Shown: positions 29,547 through 42,306 of the stretch, in pieces
How positions within the stretch are numbered: the stretch's first letter is position 1
Layout: each line of letters opens with the position of its first letter
Assembly: GCF_041296385.1 (NCBI RefSeq)
Contig: NC_091017.1
Coordinates: 15,976,677-16,040,676 of the forward strand
Length of the DNA: 64,000 nt
Source of the DNA: Aphelocoma coerulescens
Taxonomy: Eukaryota; Chordata; Aves; Passeriformes; Corvidae
Direction: 5' to 3'
The notes under the pieces: model-generated
The model's database searches: none
The model's input: only the letters and a program-made list of their open reading frames with translations
Told to the model about the DNA's origin: nothing
Program-made: the position numbers and the translations under genes

Positions 29547-30231
29547 TCAAATCAATGCTGAGGGATGGACAGATTGAGGGCAGCCCTGCTCAGAAGGACT
29601 TGGGGATGCTGGTGCATGGGAGGCTGAACATGACCCAGCAATGTACCCTCAGAGCTTTGCCCTCGGAAAGCCAAACGTGTCCTGGGCTGTGTCCACTGTG
29701 GGCAGCAGGGGAGGGAGGGGATTCTGCCTACAGTGCTGCATCCAACTCTGGGGCTCCAGCACAGGAAGGACATGGACCTGTTGGAGCAAGTCCAGAGTGC
29801 CATGAAGATGATCAGAGGCATGGAGCACCTCTCCTGTGAGGAAAGGCTGAGAGAGGTGGGGCTGTTCAGCCTGGAGAAGAGAAGGCTCCAGGGAGACCTT
29901 GTAGTACATTCCAGTACCTAAAGGGGCTACAAGATGGAGGGGGACTTTTTACAAGAACATGGAGTGACAGGACAAGGGTAAATGTCTTCCATCTTAGAGG
30001 GCAGGTTTAGATTAGATATTGCAAAGAAATTCTTCACTGTGAGGGTGGTGAGGCCCTGGCACAGGTTGCCCAGAGAAGTTGTGGATGCCCCATCCCTGGA
30101 ACTGCTCAAGGCCAGGTTGGATGGGCCTCTGAGCAACCTGGTCTTGTGGAAGGTGTCCCTGCCCATGGCAGGGAGGCGGGAACTAGATGATCCTTAGGAT
30201 CTTTTCCAACCCAAACAGTTCTGTGATTCAA
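29547..30231 (+). mobile_element. CR1 LINE, 5'-truncated, 3' end of ORF2 plus short 3' UTR
   Basis: Clear avian CR1 copy in + orientation. Reading along it, it contains fragments of the CR1 ORF2 C-terminus: the 'GLSLEKRRLQGD'-like end of a conserved block at about 29860-29900, the 'FFTVRVVRPWHRLPREVVDAP' region at about 30030-30090 (quoted here only as a family hallmark) and the 'LEGFKARLDG'-like tail. It ends with the typical 3' words 'GATGATCC...TTTTCCAACCC' and an imperfect 'TTCTGTGATTC' terminal repeat. Frameshifts and stops break the frame, so it is a dead fragment. It is far less diverged than the copy near 5.4 kb. CR1 insertions usually lack target-site duplications and none was evident. 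Confidence 0.93.
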
Positions 30232-32689
30232 ATGCAAATGTTTATTGTTGGGGTTTTTGTAGGTTTGTTTTTGTTTTTTGAGTTTTTTTGAGAAAAATGT
30301 TTGTGTCTATTGCAGAAGATACCTGGTTTGAGCTCTTGAAGCATTTTACATGGAAGCAAAAAGTTGTAGATGTAGACCAAGAAGTGTTCCTGATAATCTG
30401 TCTTATCTTTTCTTTAAAGTTGTGCACCCCTATTTGTGTTCTTTGATTGCTTTTTTGTGTGATTTAGAAGGAGTACCTGATATTCTGCATTTGATGACCC
30501 ATTGCAACCAAAGTGTGTAATAAATTATAACCAGAAGTTGGAGTAGGCATGCAGCTGGTGATGGAGAAATTGTGGAGCTGCCTTCTTTTAGATTTCCTTT
30601 CAGATCTGTGCTGCTGTTCCTGATTCATGAGTGGTGTTGCCACTCTGTTTTTGGCTGTCCATGAAACTAATTTAGCCTAAGTCTCTGTGTTCAAGCATTT
30701 GCACCTTAGGAATTGTCATCACTGATTGATTGCTTTGCTGATGGTCTTAGTGAAGAGACCAAGGATTGATTAGGTTTGGAGATTGACTCACCTGCTTAAC
30801 TCTACAGTTAGAGTTCTGACAAGGAGTGTGTAATCTCAAAATTTATCTTGGTATCTTCACGTAGGCATTTCTGCTTTTGAGTTTGTTGTGATTGCCTTTT
30901 GTGGAAGTGGGTTTTCTTGCCTTTAAGGCTAGATAGCCTTCTGGATAGAAGAGGTCTTTTAGAGCTCTAGACATCCTCTGTCTCTGAAGATTTCTGTTAC
31001 ACTGTGCTCTTTTGCCTTTCTTTCAATTTCTTTGTTTCTCTTTTCTGTGCTGTATTTGTTTATTTGCTACTTCTCTCATCTAAGGATCTGAATGGAGGCT
31101 TCTGTGGTGTGCTAAAATCCATTCTCACTTAACTGGTAGCCTGACTACAGCCCTAAGACCTGTCAAACTATTGCTTTTGTAGGTTTGCATTTTCATTCCT
31201 CTTCCCTACCTCACACAGTCCCTTTGCAACCCACACTGGTGTGTTGATTGTTTCTTTTCTGGGGTCTTAGAGATGGCAGAGTATCTTGAAATACACAATG
31301 GGTAAGACATTACAAGAAGTAATTCTTCAGCAATTGCATGATCCTCTTGTCGTTCTCTGGTATGGCTTAGATTCAATTTAAGTCTATAAGGTATGAGGAC
31401 CATAGATAATTCCCATGCCTAAAACCTCTTTGATATAAGACCATAATAAAACTATACAGGACTTGGTATGTTTTGTCTCCAATTGTCCTAATCTTTGCTA
31501 GGAAATACAGGTTTCTTGACCTGGGACTGGAGATAAATGAGCATTTAGACTTTTCCTCACTGCCCACAGTGAAGTGACTTTTTTTTCATGCCACAAAATC
31601 CTGAGGAAGCAGGTTATATTGGTCGTTCTAAATTTGATCTCAAATCTGTACAATTTTAACAATTAAGTGAGTTGCATGGGAATGAGAGGCAGGTTTTCTC
31701 TCAATTCTGAGTACGTCGCCTGGTAATTTGGGAAACTTTTGAAAAAATAAAACAATATAATGGTTGTACTATTTGAATAAAACAGTATAAAAGCTTTGTT
31801 TCCATTCAGTCAATATTGTTACTAAGGAACCACTAATTACTGTGTATCATGTTAGAGGGGGCCCTGACAAATCCATGCAAATCATATGATTTATAATTCA
31901 TAAATCCCCGATCCCCTGAGCAATGTTGCTCTTGCACTTAGACTAATTGAGTACTTATGTTCATCGATCCAGTCCATATAGCACCTTTAGTCCATATGGC
32001 AGCCTTTCCTGCGGGGCCGGAAACTCCTGTTCTCAAACCTCCCCTGTAGATGCCATACTGTCCCCAAAATCTGCCTCCTTGGCCCTTTGCTTCACAGTCC
32101 TTCAGTCTGTCAGCAGTCAGTTCTGCCCGAATCAGAGCAATATTTCTGTCTGTCTCCCCCTGGTTGCAGAGGCACAAAGTCAGCGTGGTGCAGCACTGCC
32201 TTTTGGGGATGGGATTGCAGTGGTAAATTGCTCTTACTAGTAAGGCAATGTGCTGGAGTAGCGGTGTGGTGTACTGTTTTATATTGGTTCTAAAATGCAT
32301 TTTTCCCAGTGGCTGCTCTCAAAAATGGCTCACTGGTAACAATTAGTCAACACAGGTGTTTATTTTTGGCTTTGCAGGGTTTTGTTGGATGCTTTTCTAT
32401 GTGTGAAGAATAGATAATTATTCTTTTTTTTCCCCTCATAAAGCAGTGGTTGCCAATACTTACAAATACTCAAATACACAGTCTAATAGTGGTTACGTTG
32501 TTGTGTGTGAATAATCAGTGCACCACTGAAGGAGATAGACTCCTATGCAAATTTTGTATGCAGAACTGAAAATAAAAGTAAGGGGCTAAAGATATATTAT
32601 GTTTCAGGATAATACTTCATGCCTGGTCATTGTTACCTATTTTCCTAATAATTTTAGCATAGTTTTGTAATGTGCTGTAATTGTAATTG
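30232..32689. other. LRBA: Intronic stretch, no gene seen
   Basis: AT-rich DNA. An open frame on the - strand at 31938-32300 and an overlapping + frame cover a somewhat GC-richer block (about 31960-32280) that I could not assign to a repeat family or gene. Inferred intron. Confidence 0.5.
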
Positions 32690-33180
32690 TTATCCAGAAG
32701 AATGGCACCACTTAATTCTATCAAAACTGCGGCGAGATAGATGAATGACAAATTAATAATTTACCATCTTTGCATAATACTGTAGCCCAGAACACCAGCA
32801 GGATTGATGGCAGAAGAGGTTAACAAATTTTAGCGGCTTCCATTAGCTTTTCGTTGTCATATGTTTGTGGTGCGGGCTGAAATAAGCTTTGTAGGAGATC
32901 CCAGTCCAGGGAACTAATTACTCGTGCCGATTGCCACCCTGATGAATAGACCCTCATTGTATCATTCCCCTGAAGACGAGGAGCAGGCTGTGATTCACGA
33001 CTGCATCCTGGCTGATATTTGATAATAATTTTAACAGATAAATGTAGGAAGGCAGAATGATGAAGTGCCTATCCATGCTCTACGACTATCAAAGGCATGC
33101 ACATAGCCAGCTGTGTTCTGCCTTTTTTCTATAATCACTAATGGAGAATTTTAAGTTATTAATCGACCTTTGAATAAACC
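32690..33180. promoter_or_regulatory. Candidate conserved non-coding element (possible enhancer)
   Basis: About 490 bases with balanced composition, almost no homopolymers and stops in all frames, in contrast to the AT-rich flanks. Visible binding-site-like words are AATTAATAAT near 32750, a TAATTA homeodomain core at 32915-32920 and an ATCAAAGG TCF/LEF-type word at 33088-33095. Large introns around developmental genes often carry such elements, and MAB21L2 lies about 16 kb downstream. The enhancer call is inference; the target gene is not determined by the sequence. Confidence 0.4.
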
Positions 33181-34854
33181 CATATCTTCCTGTATTTTGT
33201 AGTTTTTCTTTGGTTAATTATTCCAAAATCATTGGGGCTTGTAATCAGAGCATCCCAATTTTAGTGTGATTGTAATACAGACAAGTGTGGAAACAAGATA
33301 CTGGGGAATTTGATTCCAATACTTCAGTATTTTTCTGAAATTAAGCAATTAGAAAGAGGAAGACTAACACTGTTAGTTAGACTGTTAGACTTTGGTGTTA
33401 GAAATAAGCATAGAATTTTAATGAAAAATGTGAAGACAGTCTCCATTTTTATAAAATTATTTTCAGTCAGAATTTTTAATGTCTACAAATTGTGTTTGAG
33501 AGTAGTGCTATGCAAATCATTCTGGCTTTTATCACTATGTTTGCTTGAAACCTTGATTTACCTTAAATAAAACTAATTTCTTCCTTTAAACCATAGAACT
33601 ACGAATGTAGATACCAAGTATTTTTAACATTGTGGTCTGTAAATTAGTTGTGCCTATTCATTTGTCAGTGTTGACAGGTATACTTTCTATTAGCTCCTGG
33701 ATCAGAAATGGAATATATATCTGCATTTTCATCTATTGTTTTAATACTGGCTCTATAAACAAACAAAGTCAGTGTTTTTTAATTTGAACGTACACATTTT
33801 CAGGATACCATGGCTATTCTTTGCCTCAGGCATTTTCTGTTTATTTGCCCTACCTTAAATTGTCTTTTTTTGTACATTCTCTGGGCTAAAATACTATTTT
33901 ACAGTGGCATTCAGTCATGATCATCTAAGCAGATAGTAACTGGCACTTATATATGACCGTATTAAAAAGATCTACATATGTTTGGAGCGTAAAATGGAAA
34001 ATAATGAATTTGATATAACCTTTTCTATATGTAATTTTTTAAAAGTATGCTTTCTATGTCGCAATTATTACACATCATAGCATGTAGTTTTTAATTAAAT
34101 GTAAAAACACAACTACATAAACCAGAAATGGAATCTGATTTGCTGAAAATAGATTGCTGTTTCACTCTCCTGGAATGGTTTATTTAAAAACAGTAAATGG
34201 AAAAGAAATGCATTTTCTTGTGTTGTTCTAAGCCTCAGGGGCTAAATGTAATGAATATTTTAAGAGATTATTTTAATTAAATTCCTGCACATCTAAACAG
34301 AGTAATATTTTATTATCACATACATAACCATGTAACTGAGGTATTCATTAAAGTTAACACTTTCTGGACCAAGAATTCATGGCATGATTTACTGACCTTG
34401 TGCAAAAAGGCACAAATTAGGAAGAAAAATGAAGGGGGACAGACTTTGATTAATATAGGTAATGCTATACCATATTTATAATAGCCTTTTCCCTATTCTG
34501 GTTTATAAATGCAGTCACTGAGAAAGGTGCCCTGCTGAGGCTGAAATGAGGCTGAAATCGGAGCACATGCCACTAGAGTGTGGGGAAACTGATCACACTG
34601 TCAGCAATTCATTTCAAAATGATGTATTTAGTGCTCATTTCACCTTCCAAGAAAAAAGGGAAAGGAGTTCCTTAGACTGGAAGGTGATATTGTTATTTTC
34701 AAGGACATACCTAAGTAAAAGATTGCAGAAAGGGGGGGAGGTTAAAAAAAAAAAGGCAAAAGCAGTGCAAACAAGGAGAGCTTTATGCAGAAATTCAGCG
34801 CTACCATGCTGGTTGATAATTGCTAACATATGTGGCTCCTCTGTTTCATTGTAG
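33181..34854. other. LRBA: Intron immediately upstream of the first LRBA exon in the window
   Basis: AT-rich intron. Its 3' end shows a pyrimidine-rich stretch ending in ATTGTAG, the splice acceptor of the exon that starts at 34855. Nothing else was recognised apart from an A run near 34745. Confidence 0.7.
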
Positions 34855-34979
34855 TCGTCCTCGTGAGTTCTGGCGCCTCGACTACTGGGAAGATGACTTG
34901 CGGCGCCGGCGACGATTTGTGCGTAACCCCCTTGGATCGACACATCCTGAAGCGACACTCAGGGCAGCCGGAGAGCATG
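34855..34979 (+). CDS. LRBA: LRBA internal exon, region preceding the PH-BEACH module
   Basis: LRBA is a very large cytoplasmic BEACH-WD40 scaffold that controls vesicle trafficking, notably recycling of CTLA-4 in T cells; human loss causes immune deficiency with autoimmunity. This 125-bp exon starts after an AG acceptor at 34853-34854 with one base completing a split codon. It encodes [14 protein letters not shown] followed by a basic run [20 protein letters not shown] and ends one base into the next codon at a GT donor (34980-34981). The [26 protein letters not shown] block is highly conserved in LRBA and its paralogue NBEA. LRBA is preferred over NBEA because of the downstream exons and because MAB21L2 is nested in the next intron. 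The exon has no internal stop. The preceding exon is not in the window. Confidence 0.93.
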
Positions 34980-37129
34980 GTCAGTGTAAAATCTGCCTCC
35001 TGCCACCAGCAGCAGGTTACAGGCCGTGGTGGGAAAGGCTAGAGCTTCGTCCTTGTAGGTTGCTAGCAAATGGTCCCAAAGCAAAGCCTTTTGGCGTTGC
35101 GTTTCAGGCGTGTTTTCCATACAGAGATATCCTGGGATTCCTTCACAGCAGCAACGCTGGTGTTTGCTGAGCCCCTTCTTTCCATCTTAGCTGGGCTGGC
35201 ACATTGTGCATACCTTGCATACAACAATTACAGTCCTTACTAGGCTGAAGAAAAGTGGATGCAATTTTGCCATTAATCCCTGGACAGACTTCTGTGTAAA
35301 TTACCTGCTTATACTTCAGTAACTTCAGAAGAAGATTTTTTTCCTGTTCAGAAATCCACAGCGATTATTTCAGTTAGCATATGTCTGCCTATTGTTACAG
35401 ACATATGAAAAGAAAAGTAACACTTCTACAGGCTAAACTGTGCCTCTGCTTGTGTTTAAGTCCTTGAGTTTTTCTGCAAGAATTTGATATGGACTAAATA
35501 GTAGCAAATGCTGACGTGTAAAGTATTGCTCAAGCAGCAAAATGGTAATGATGGTTTTAAAAAAGGAGATTGGTTTTTTTAACAGTTATTACTCTTCATT
35601 TTATAACCTGGGATCAGTCAGTTATAAGATGCTGTGTCCATTCTAGAGAGGAATCTATTTACAGAACTAATACAATAGTCAGTTTGAGAATTCTATAGTA
35701 AATTGAAATATAAACAACCAAACAAAACCACACTCAAAGCCAGTGAACTTTGGAGTTTAGTACAGAATTTTATGTCTTTGGTATCTCATGAGGGTACAAT
35801 GATAAGGTAGAAAAATCTTGCATTTAAAAATAATTTGCTTATAATTAAAGCTGAGTACTCTTCACCTTGAAGGCACATGTCGTGGAGCAAGTAATTTAAA
35901 TTTAGTTTGTTGTTTTTTTTTTTTTCTTTTTTAGCTTGTGAATTACTGCATGCATATGTGCCTATGTATGCACACACAAACTGTGTGGAGGGATACATTT
36001 TATGCTAATTTTAGATTGTTAAGGGTGTTGTATGAATGTAGAAGAACATCACTGTCGTAAAGTTGGTTTCCGTCAGGCATCTTAACCTCTTGCACTCAGC
36101 CTTAAAGAGCCATTTCTGGAAGAAAATGTCTACAATATGTCAGCTGATATAATGCCAAATGTGACATCAGTCCTCTGAAATAAATGACCATACAGAGAAT
36201 AGTCAATAAAGTGATCTGAAAGCAATGTTTATAGAGCCTACATCTTTGACTATAGAAAGAGGAATAAGATGTAGAATTAATTAACCCTCTTTTTGCTTTG
36301 AGGCTTATTGTTCTTAATATTATGTGTTGTTCCTACACCATGGACTTTAGGGCACTAAGGTTTTTTCTGTTTAATACTCCATGGATGAACAACAACTGCC
36401 CCCCCTTTAATATTATGTGTACTTCTAAGTTAAATAGATCTTGTCACAGTTTGATGTATTCTGCTTGTATTTTTGTATTTAATCTTTATACTGTTTATCA
36501 AAATTTAAAAAATATCTTTCTTTTTACTGAAAAATATTTAGAGCAACCATTTAGATTTGCATAACTTATCCTTCCATAAGTTAACACACAGTAATGCAAT
36601 TATTCATATTTCATAATAATGTGATGTTTTCTTGAATCCATGCTGTATTTCAAGGGCTGTGGCTTATAATCAGTTTGTGATTGACAGGACAACAGTTTTG
36701 GTCAATAGAAAAGAAGAGGGAATAAAAGTAGCCCTATTTCATAAGTAGCTAATAGGCATAGCTGGTAACTAGCCCTGGTAATTTAAATAGACCTAATTGT
36801 TTTCTGTCTGCCTTCCTATTTGGATTCTGACATCCCTAACAGTCTTGTATTATATTTCATTTCCTGATGTTGTTTTGTTCTGAGTTTTCATACTGCCTTT
36901 GTTATCTGTGTTCCTTCTGGTTTTTCATCTATCCAGTGAAGATTTTAGCTTACCCTAAGTCATTATTTAATGTGATTTCTGAAATTATAGATAGTTGCTG
37001 TCTGCCTGTGTGTACACATGCAACTGTCTTCTTCCAAGACCTTCCACTGGCAAGGTGTAAGAGAGATGACCAAAGTATAAATTCAAGTTCAACTGGAAAT
37101 TATATATAATGTACAGGAATGCAAAGATA

Positions 37130-37260
37130 GTTGGGATTTTTATTTTTTCATTTTGGGTTTGGCTTTTTTGGTGTGGGTGGTTTTTTTTTGTTTGTTTGTT
37201 TGTTTTGGTTTTTTTTTTGTTGTTGTTGTGGTTTTTTGTTTGTTGGGTATTTTTTTTCAT
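37130..37260. repeat. T/G-rich low-complexity tract
   Basis: About 130 bases composed almost only of T and G, including several TTTG/TTG runs. It produces artefactual hydrophobic open frames on the + strand. Similar tracts lie at 40670-40870. Confidence 0.8.
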
Positions 37261-40200
37261 GACTTCTAAAAGATACAGTTGTCAGAAAGATCAACTGGAG
37301 TGGCCACTTGATCCATTTCCTTCTGATTTGTGTTTATAAACTTATAATATTAACCAATTTAATCTTAGAATTTCCAATTGTTCTCAGATTTTTTGAAACC
37401 AGACTTTCATGATGTAGACATCCTTAGGATTCGCAGAGTATTTGCCTCAGTATGTTATGATTTCATATCAATAATTTACCATTAATTATTCCATTTCAAT
37501 TAATTATACATGCCTCTGAAGCAAAAGCATTTTTAGATCATGTGTAAAAGGTTCCCTACTGCTTATTTAAGGTTTTTTCAAAACATCACAGACCAAAACC
37601 TGAAATTGGACATAAGAGATTTTGCCAAAAGGGAGGCAGGGGAAAATAATGCATAAATAATGGAATAGTACAAGCAGTAACCATGCTTGATAACATGGAT
37701 TTTAGCTCACTTTTATTAGAGGATACACATTATCAACTGTTTGGTGTCTTTCAAATACAACCAGATGTATTCTCCACCCCAGAGAACTCGCAGTGCAGGA
37801 ATCATCCCAATTTGCAACTGTGAAAATGATTCAGAAACAATTGGAAGCCCAGATATTGTTCAGTAAAACCTAGAGAGAACAACAACAGTCAGATCTGTTG
37901 CAGCCTAGTTATGTGTCTTAGTAGCAAGAACCAATCTTTTCCAAGGATTGATTTGATTTGGAGGAGAACCTCTGGTGCAGAGGTGGCAGAATAAATACCT
38001 GAAGACTAATGTTCTCTGTTCAGACAATCAATACCAGCCCCATGACTATACTTCTGGCTACCTTCTAGTTAAAAACAAATTTTTTAATTCTGACAATTTA
38101 ATTGCCATTCCCAAGTTCACATTAACTTGCTTGGGAAAAAAAGGCTTTAGGTAATTTTTCAAAGGGAAAAGGGGGAAAAAAAAAAGATCCTTCCAAACTG
38201 GCTATTTATAAAAGTCAGTCTAATGGTGTATTGTGGGGAAAGGAAAGAGAGGTGAAGGTGCTGTGGTAGAAAGTTTGGGATGGAAGGAGTTAACTCTTTT
38301 CTATTCTTCCTGTCACCTACTTTTTAGAAATGAAACCAAAATGCTTGTATAAATGTGAAGGGAAAAAAAAACAGTAAACCTGTTGGTATTTTGAAATTTA
38401 TCCCAAAATGCAATATTTTGTGAGGAAATCTTTAGCTGCTAGAAAGTACCTTATCAAGCTTTTTAACAAGTGATTTATTGGGGGTTTTAATTGATGTTTG
38501 TTAAAAATGTGGGGAGAGGGGGATTAAAACAGTCTGTAGCATTTCCATCAAGGCAATAGGTGGAGTTCAGGGCTTTGTAGCTCCAAGGGACCAGCAGCTG
38601 GTCATCCCCAGTACTGCAGTTGACTGGTTAGTTTGGTTTGCCTCAACAAGAAGAATGAAAAAGAAGTCTTAAAAATTATGTTTAAAAAACTTGGTTTGCA
38701 AGTTGTTGGTTTTTCCATTGTTATGTTTTTAAATAAATAGGGAGAGTAGAGGGAAGCTTCTGGGGGCCCTTTCCAAAAAAACCCCAACATAGTAAGGGGT
38801 TTTTTAATGCACCTTTTCTTTGAGTTGCTTTTCCTGGTATAATTGCCAGTTTAAAAAAAAACAACAAAAAACCAGTATCGTGCTTTCTGATACTTTATTT
38901 CTCAAATGGCTTTTAAAAGCTGTATTTTGCATATAAGTTTAAGTTATAGACAAACACTTTAAAATAATGTCATTCTAGGAATGCCTTAAGCTTGGTCAGC
39001 AATGTAAGACAAACTGTTATTTTTACACCCAAGTGTTACAGAGATTTAACTGGAATAAACACAACTCACTGCAGATGCTGAGATCCATTTGCAAAAAGCT
39101 TCTTGACGAAGCTGAGTCTCACAGGGTGGGCTGGGAAGGATTGCATGGGATTACACAAATGAGTTATAGTAATGAAGTTGTGTGCTGGCAGACTGTTGGG
39201 TTTAGGGCAATACATAGGCTGTGCCTGGAGATCTTGATCTTGGAAAGGTGTGTGGGAGCTGCAGGGTAGGAGCCAGAGTATCTGGTCACACCAACAGAGG
39301 CAGAGTGGTTAGAGAAGGCAGAGCAGGGTTTGTGACCTGAAATATGAAATCCAGTGTAATATGTCTGTGCTTATGTGGGAATGGAGTTGTCACATGGTGT
39401 CATGCTCCATCATGTATATCTAACCAGTAAATATATAAAGAGAACTAGACCATGGCCTACCTACATAAGTGCATTTTTCTACAGAAGAACAGGTGAATTC
39501 GTGTGGAATGTATTTTGTTCTGTGCAAGTACTCATGTGAGCACAACTGTGTTGGTTGCAGAGGTAGTGCTTTATTCACATCAGTACAGAAGGAGCAGATT
39601 CTGGTTCAGACTGTGATGTCTCATTGCCTTCCAGTTGCTGGTGTCTGCAGGTGTGTAGACAGGCATCTTCCTGTGCCTGTGTTTAAGCTGTATTTAAGTT
39701 TAACACACGTTTCATGCGTGCCAGGAAATATTGGTAGCTAACATCATATGCAAAGAGATGACAAAAATTTACAAAAATGGACTAAAATAATTTATGGTCT
39801 AAAATCTGATTTTGAAAAAGGCACATACATAAGATGTATGGGTTTGAATCAGCATAGTATCGGTAGCTGGGGAAAGAATTAAAATCTGAATAAGTGAAAA
39901 AGTAGGGCAATATTTCTGTTATCCAGACATCTTTGGTTTGGAAGCTGTTGTACTGATTTTATTTTTTCTTAAAGACTGAAGGACATAGTAACATTTTGCA
40001 CAAGTTGTACTAAGTATAAAAGTATTAACCTTTGATCTTGGCTCTGAATTCAATCTTAAATAAGAATAGGCAGAGGGCTAGTTTGAAATCAGCATCTTCA
40101 GTATAACATAGATTCTAGCAGAGGAAGCAAAAAATGGCAGCTATGTACAGTGCAGATGAGGTTTTTGGAACAACAAATATGGTTTGCCTGCATTTAAAGA

Positions 40201-41399
40201 AAAAAAAATGAAAGGACCAAAAAGAAAAAAAAAAGGAAAATAATAAATTATCTTGGACTTCATCCTGAGGTGGTTTTGTTCTATTTTACTTTTTTTGATC
40301 TTCAAGAGAGTGCTGGTAGGGCAGTGAGTAAGAGTGCATGTGGTGTGTGTTAGTACACTGATGGTAATTTTACTGCTGCTAACTGAAAATCCTCAAGGGG
40401 GAGTTAATTACAGGAAAACCTTCCTAAATATCAGCCGCATATTTTCCATGACAAGAAGGTTTTTCAACTCACATTGAACAACTCCAGAATCTGAGTTATC
40501 ATTATTTACATGAGCATATTTTGCAAGAAAGTGAAATTTTTGTTTGTTCTATGCAGTTAGAGCTTTACAGTAATTTTTTCAAGGCTTTCTTACAAGTAAC
40601 AGATACTGCTAGGGCAAAAGGACCACATATAAATTGCATTTTATATTGTATGACAAGTTAAATTTCCTTTTATTTGTGTTCTTGTTTGTTTGGTTTGAGG
40701 TGGGGGTTTGTGTTTGCTTTTTGTTGTTGTTTGGATTTTTTTGTAAGGTCAAGGCCTAAATCAAAACCAGTATTTGGTCTTTTGGGGTTTTTTGTTGTTG
40801 TTGTGACGGGGTTTTTATACTTTGAGTTTTGGTTTTGGTTTTCTTTTTTCTTTTTGGTGAGTGGATTTCTGTTTTACTTTTCCACTGAATTGAAAAGTTT
40901 TATTATTTGCAATTTACATGCATATATTTACTTAAACAATTCAAACTTTATATATTGCCACCGGGGAGTCGCTGCCTTCTGTAAATGTTTGCAGATTAGC
41001 ATATTTTTAGAGGAAGCCCGTGGAACTTCAAATCAAGTGTGGCAGCAATCAGAGCGAGCAGCCACCAGTGTGTTGAAGTTAGTTGGTCCTGATGTGTTTG
41101 GTGAATATTTTTCAAACACGGCTGTGCCATGGGTATTCTCAGTATATCTTTTAAGAAACAGTATTTTAATTTCCAACTTAAAAAAAAAAAAACAAAAACA
41201 AAACCCCAAAACCGGACACATACACTGCTGTGTTTTGGCATTATCACAGCAAAACTTACGTGTAGAGGGAGTAATTACCTCTTTCTTCCCCCCCCCCCTT
41301 TTTTTTTTTCCCTACTTTTTTCTTTTTTAATTTTTAATTTTTACCCCTCTTTTTTTTCCTTTTTTCTGCTGCTGCTTTGAGGTGGTGATTTGAATAAAC

Positions 41400-42020
41400 C
41401 AGATTTCGAGGCGGCAGTGCCGGGGGGCGCTGGCAGCGCTCCGGGGTTCCGCGGCGCTGCGCGGGCACGGCGGGGACGCACGTAGCGGCCCGGTGAGCGT
41501 GTGCGGGGCGGAACACGCGCTCCGAGCAAAACGAGCTGCTTGGCCGCTTCCCTTCCACCCCGAAAATCCCGCCGTGCGCCCAGAAATGCCCCGTGCGAGG
41601 CCGGGGCCGCGGGTGGCTGTGCCCCTTGGAAGCAGGTGCCGGCTGTTCTCCGCCTCCAGCCGCGATCCCGGGGCAGATTCCGCCCCCCTCTCCCGGCATG
41701 GAGGGCTGGGGGCGGAATCTGCCTCACGAAGTCGGCTTGCCGCGAACGGGAGGGGTTGCGGGGTGGGAGCTCCAGGGCCCCCTCCGCCTTTTTCCCCGCT
41801 CCCGGGCGTTTTCCCGGCGGGATGCGGCAGGAGCTGCCCCGTCGGCTGCGGGCCGGGGCCGCCTGTTGCGCTGCCCCGGGCGGGTCCCGCCGCTCCCGGC
41901 CTCGTCCTGCGCCTCGTGTTCCCAGGGCCGTGCTCGGTGTCGTCGCGGCGGCGGTCCCGTGTCCTTGGAGCGTGGGTTTGGGGGTCAGGGTGACACACCG
42001 GGGAGCCGGGACCCACCTCC
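41400..42020. promoter_or_regulatory. Intronic CpG-rich island without an assigned promoter
   Basis: About 620 bases with abruptly high G+C and dense CpG between a T-rich tract (41290-41370) and AT-rich sequence. It ends about 290 bases upstream of the LRBA exon at 42307. It contains a perfect 16-bp inverted repeat (41672-41723). Open frames run through on both strands, but none has a recognisable domain, as expected of GC-rich DNA. It could be an alternative internal LRBA promoter, an orphan CpG island enhancer or a GC-rich insertion; the sequence alone does not decide. Confidence 0.55.
41672..41723. repeat. Perfect 16-bp inverted repeat, 20-nt loop
   Basis: GGCAGATTCCGCCCCC at 41672-41687 and GGGGGCGGAATCTGCC at 41708-41723 are exact reverse complements. 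The arms contain GC-box cores (CCGCCCC / GGGGCGG). It could form a stable hairpin in RNA or a cruciform in DNA. Confidence 0.85.
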
Positions 42021-42306
42021 AGCCTCCTTCCCAAGGAAGGCTGCAGGGGAAGGGAGTCTGCTGTATTCTTTTCCCCTCTGTCATAAACACTTGAAATAGA
42101 GTTAAACGCTGCAGAGAGCACTGGATAATTTTGAGCAGGCTTAATAGGATTAAAACTAGATGTGTCCTAACAGAGGATTAAGAAACGTGCTTCCCACAGC
42201 TAGTCCTAAACAGTTTTCTTCCTCAACTTACATTAAAAAAAAAAAAAAAAAAAATTACACTCCTTTGTCACTGAGACCTGACAGACAGTACCGTGTCTCA
42301 TTTCAG

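Larger units (their letters stand above)
34980..42306 (+). other. LRBA: LRBA intron (7.3 kb)
   Basis: Bounded by the GT donor after 34979 and the TTTTCAG acceptor at 42300-42306. It contains low-complexity T/G-rich tracts (about 37130-37260 and 40670-40870), a C10/T run near 41290, a short poly-A at about 42236-42254 and the GC-rich island at about 41400-42020. Long overlapping open frames over that island on both strands reflect high GC content, not genes. Confidence 0.85.

Noticed and set aside
31938..32300. 120-codon open frame on the - strand in a GC-richer block
   Set aside because: No domain recognised, an overlapping + frame is equally open, and no promoter or splice context was seen; it could be an old repeat but no family was identified.
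41327..42121. Long overlapping open frames of 120-264 codons on both strands
   Set aside because: They lie over a CpG-rich island where stops are rare. The translations are Arg/Pro/Gly/Ala-rich, show no domain and overlap in several frames.
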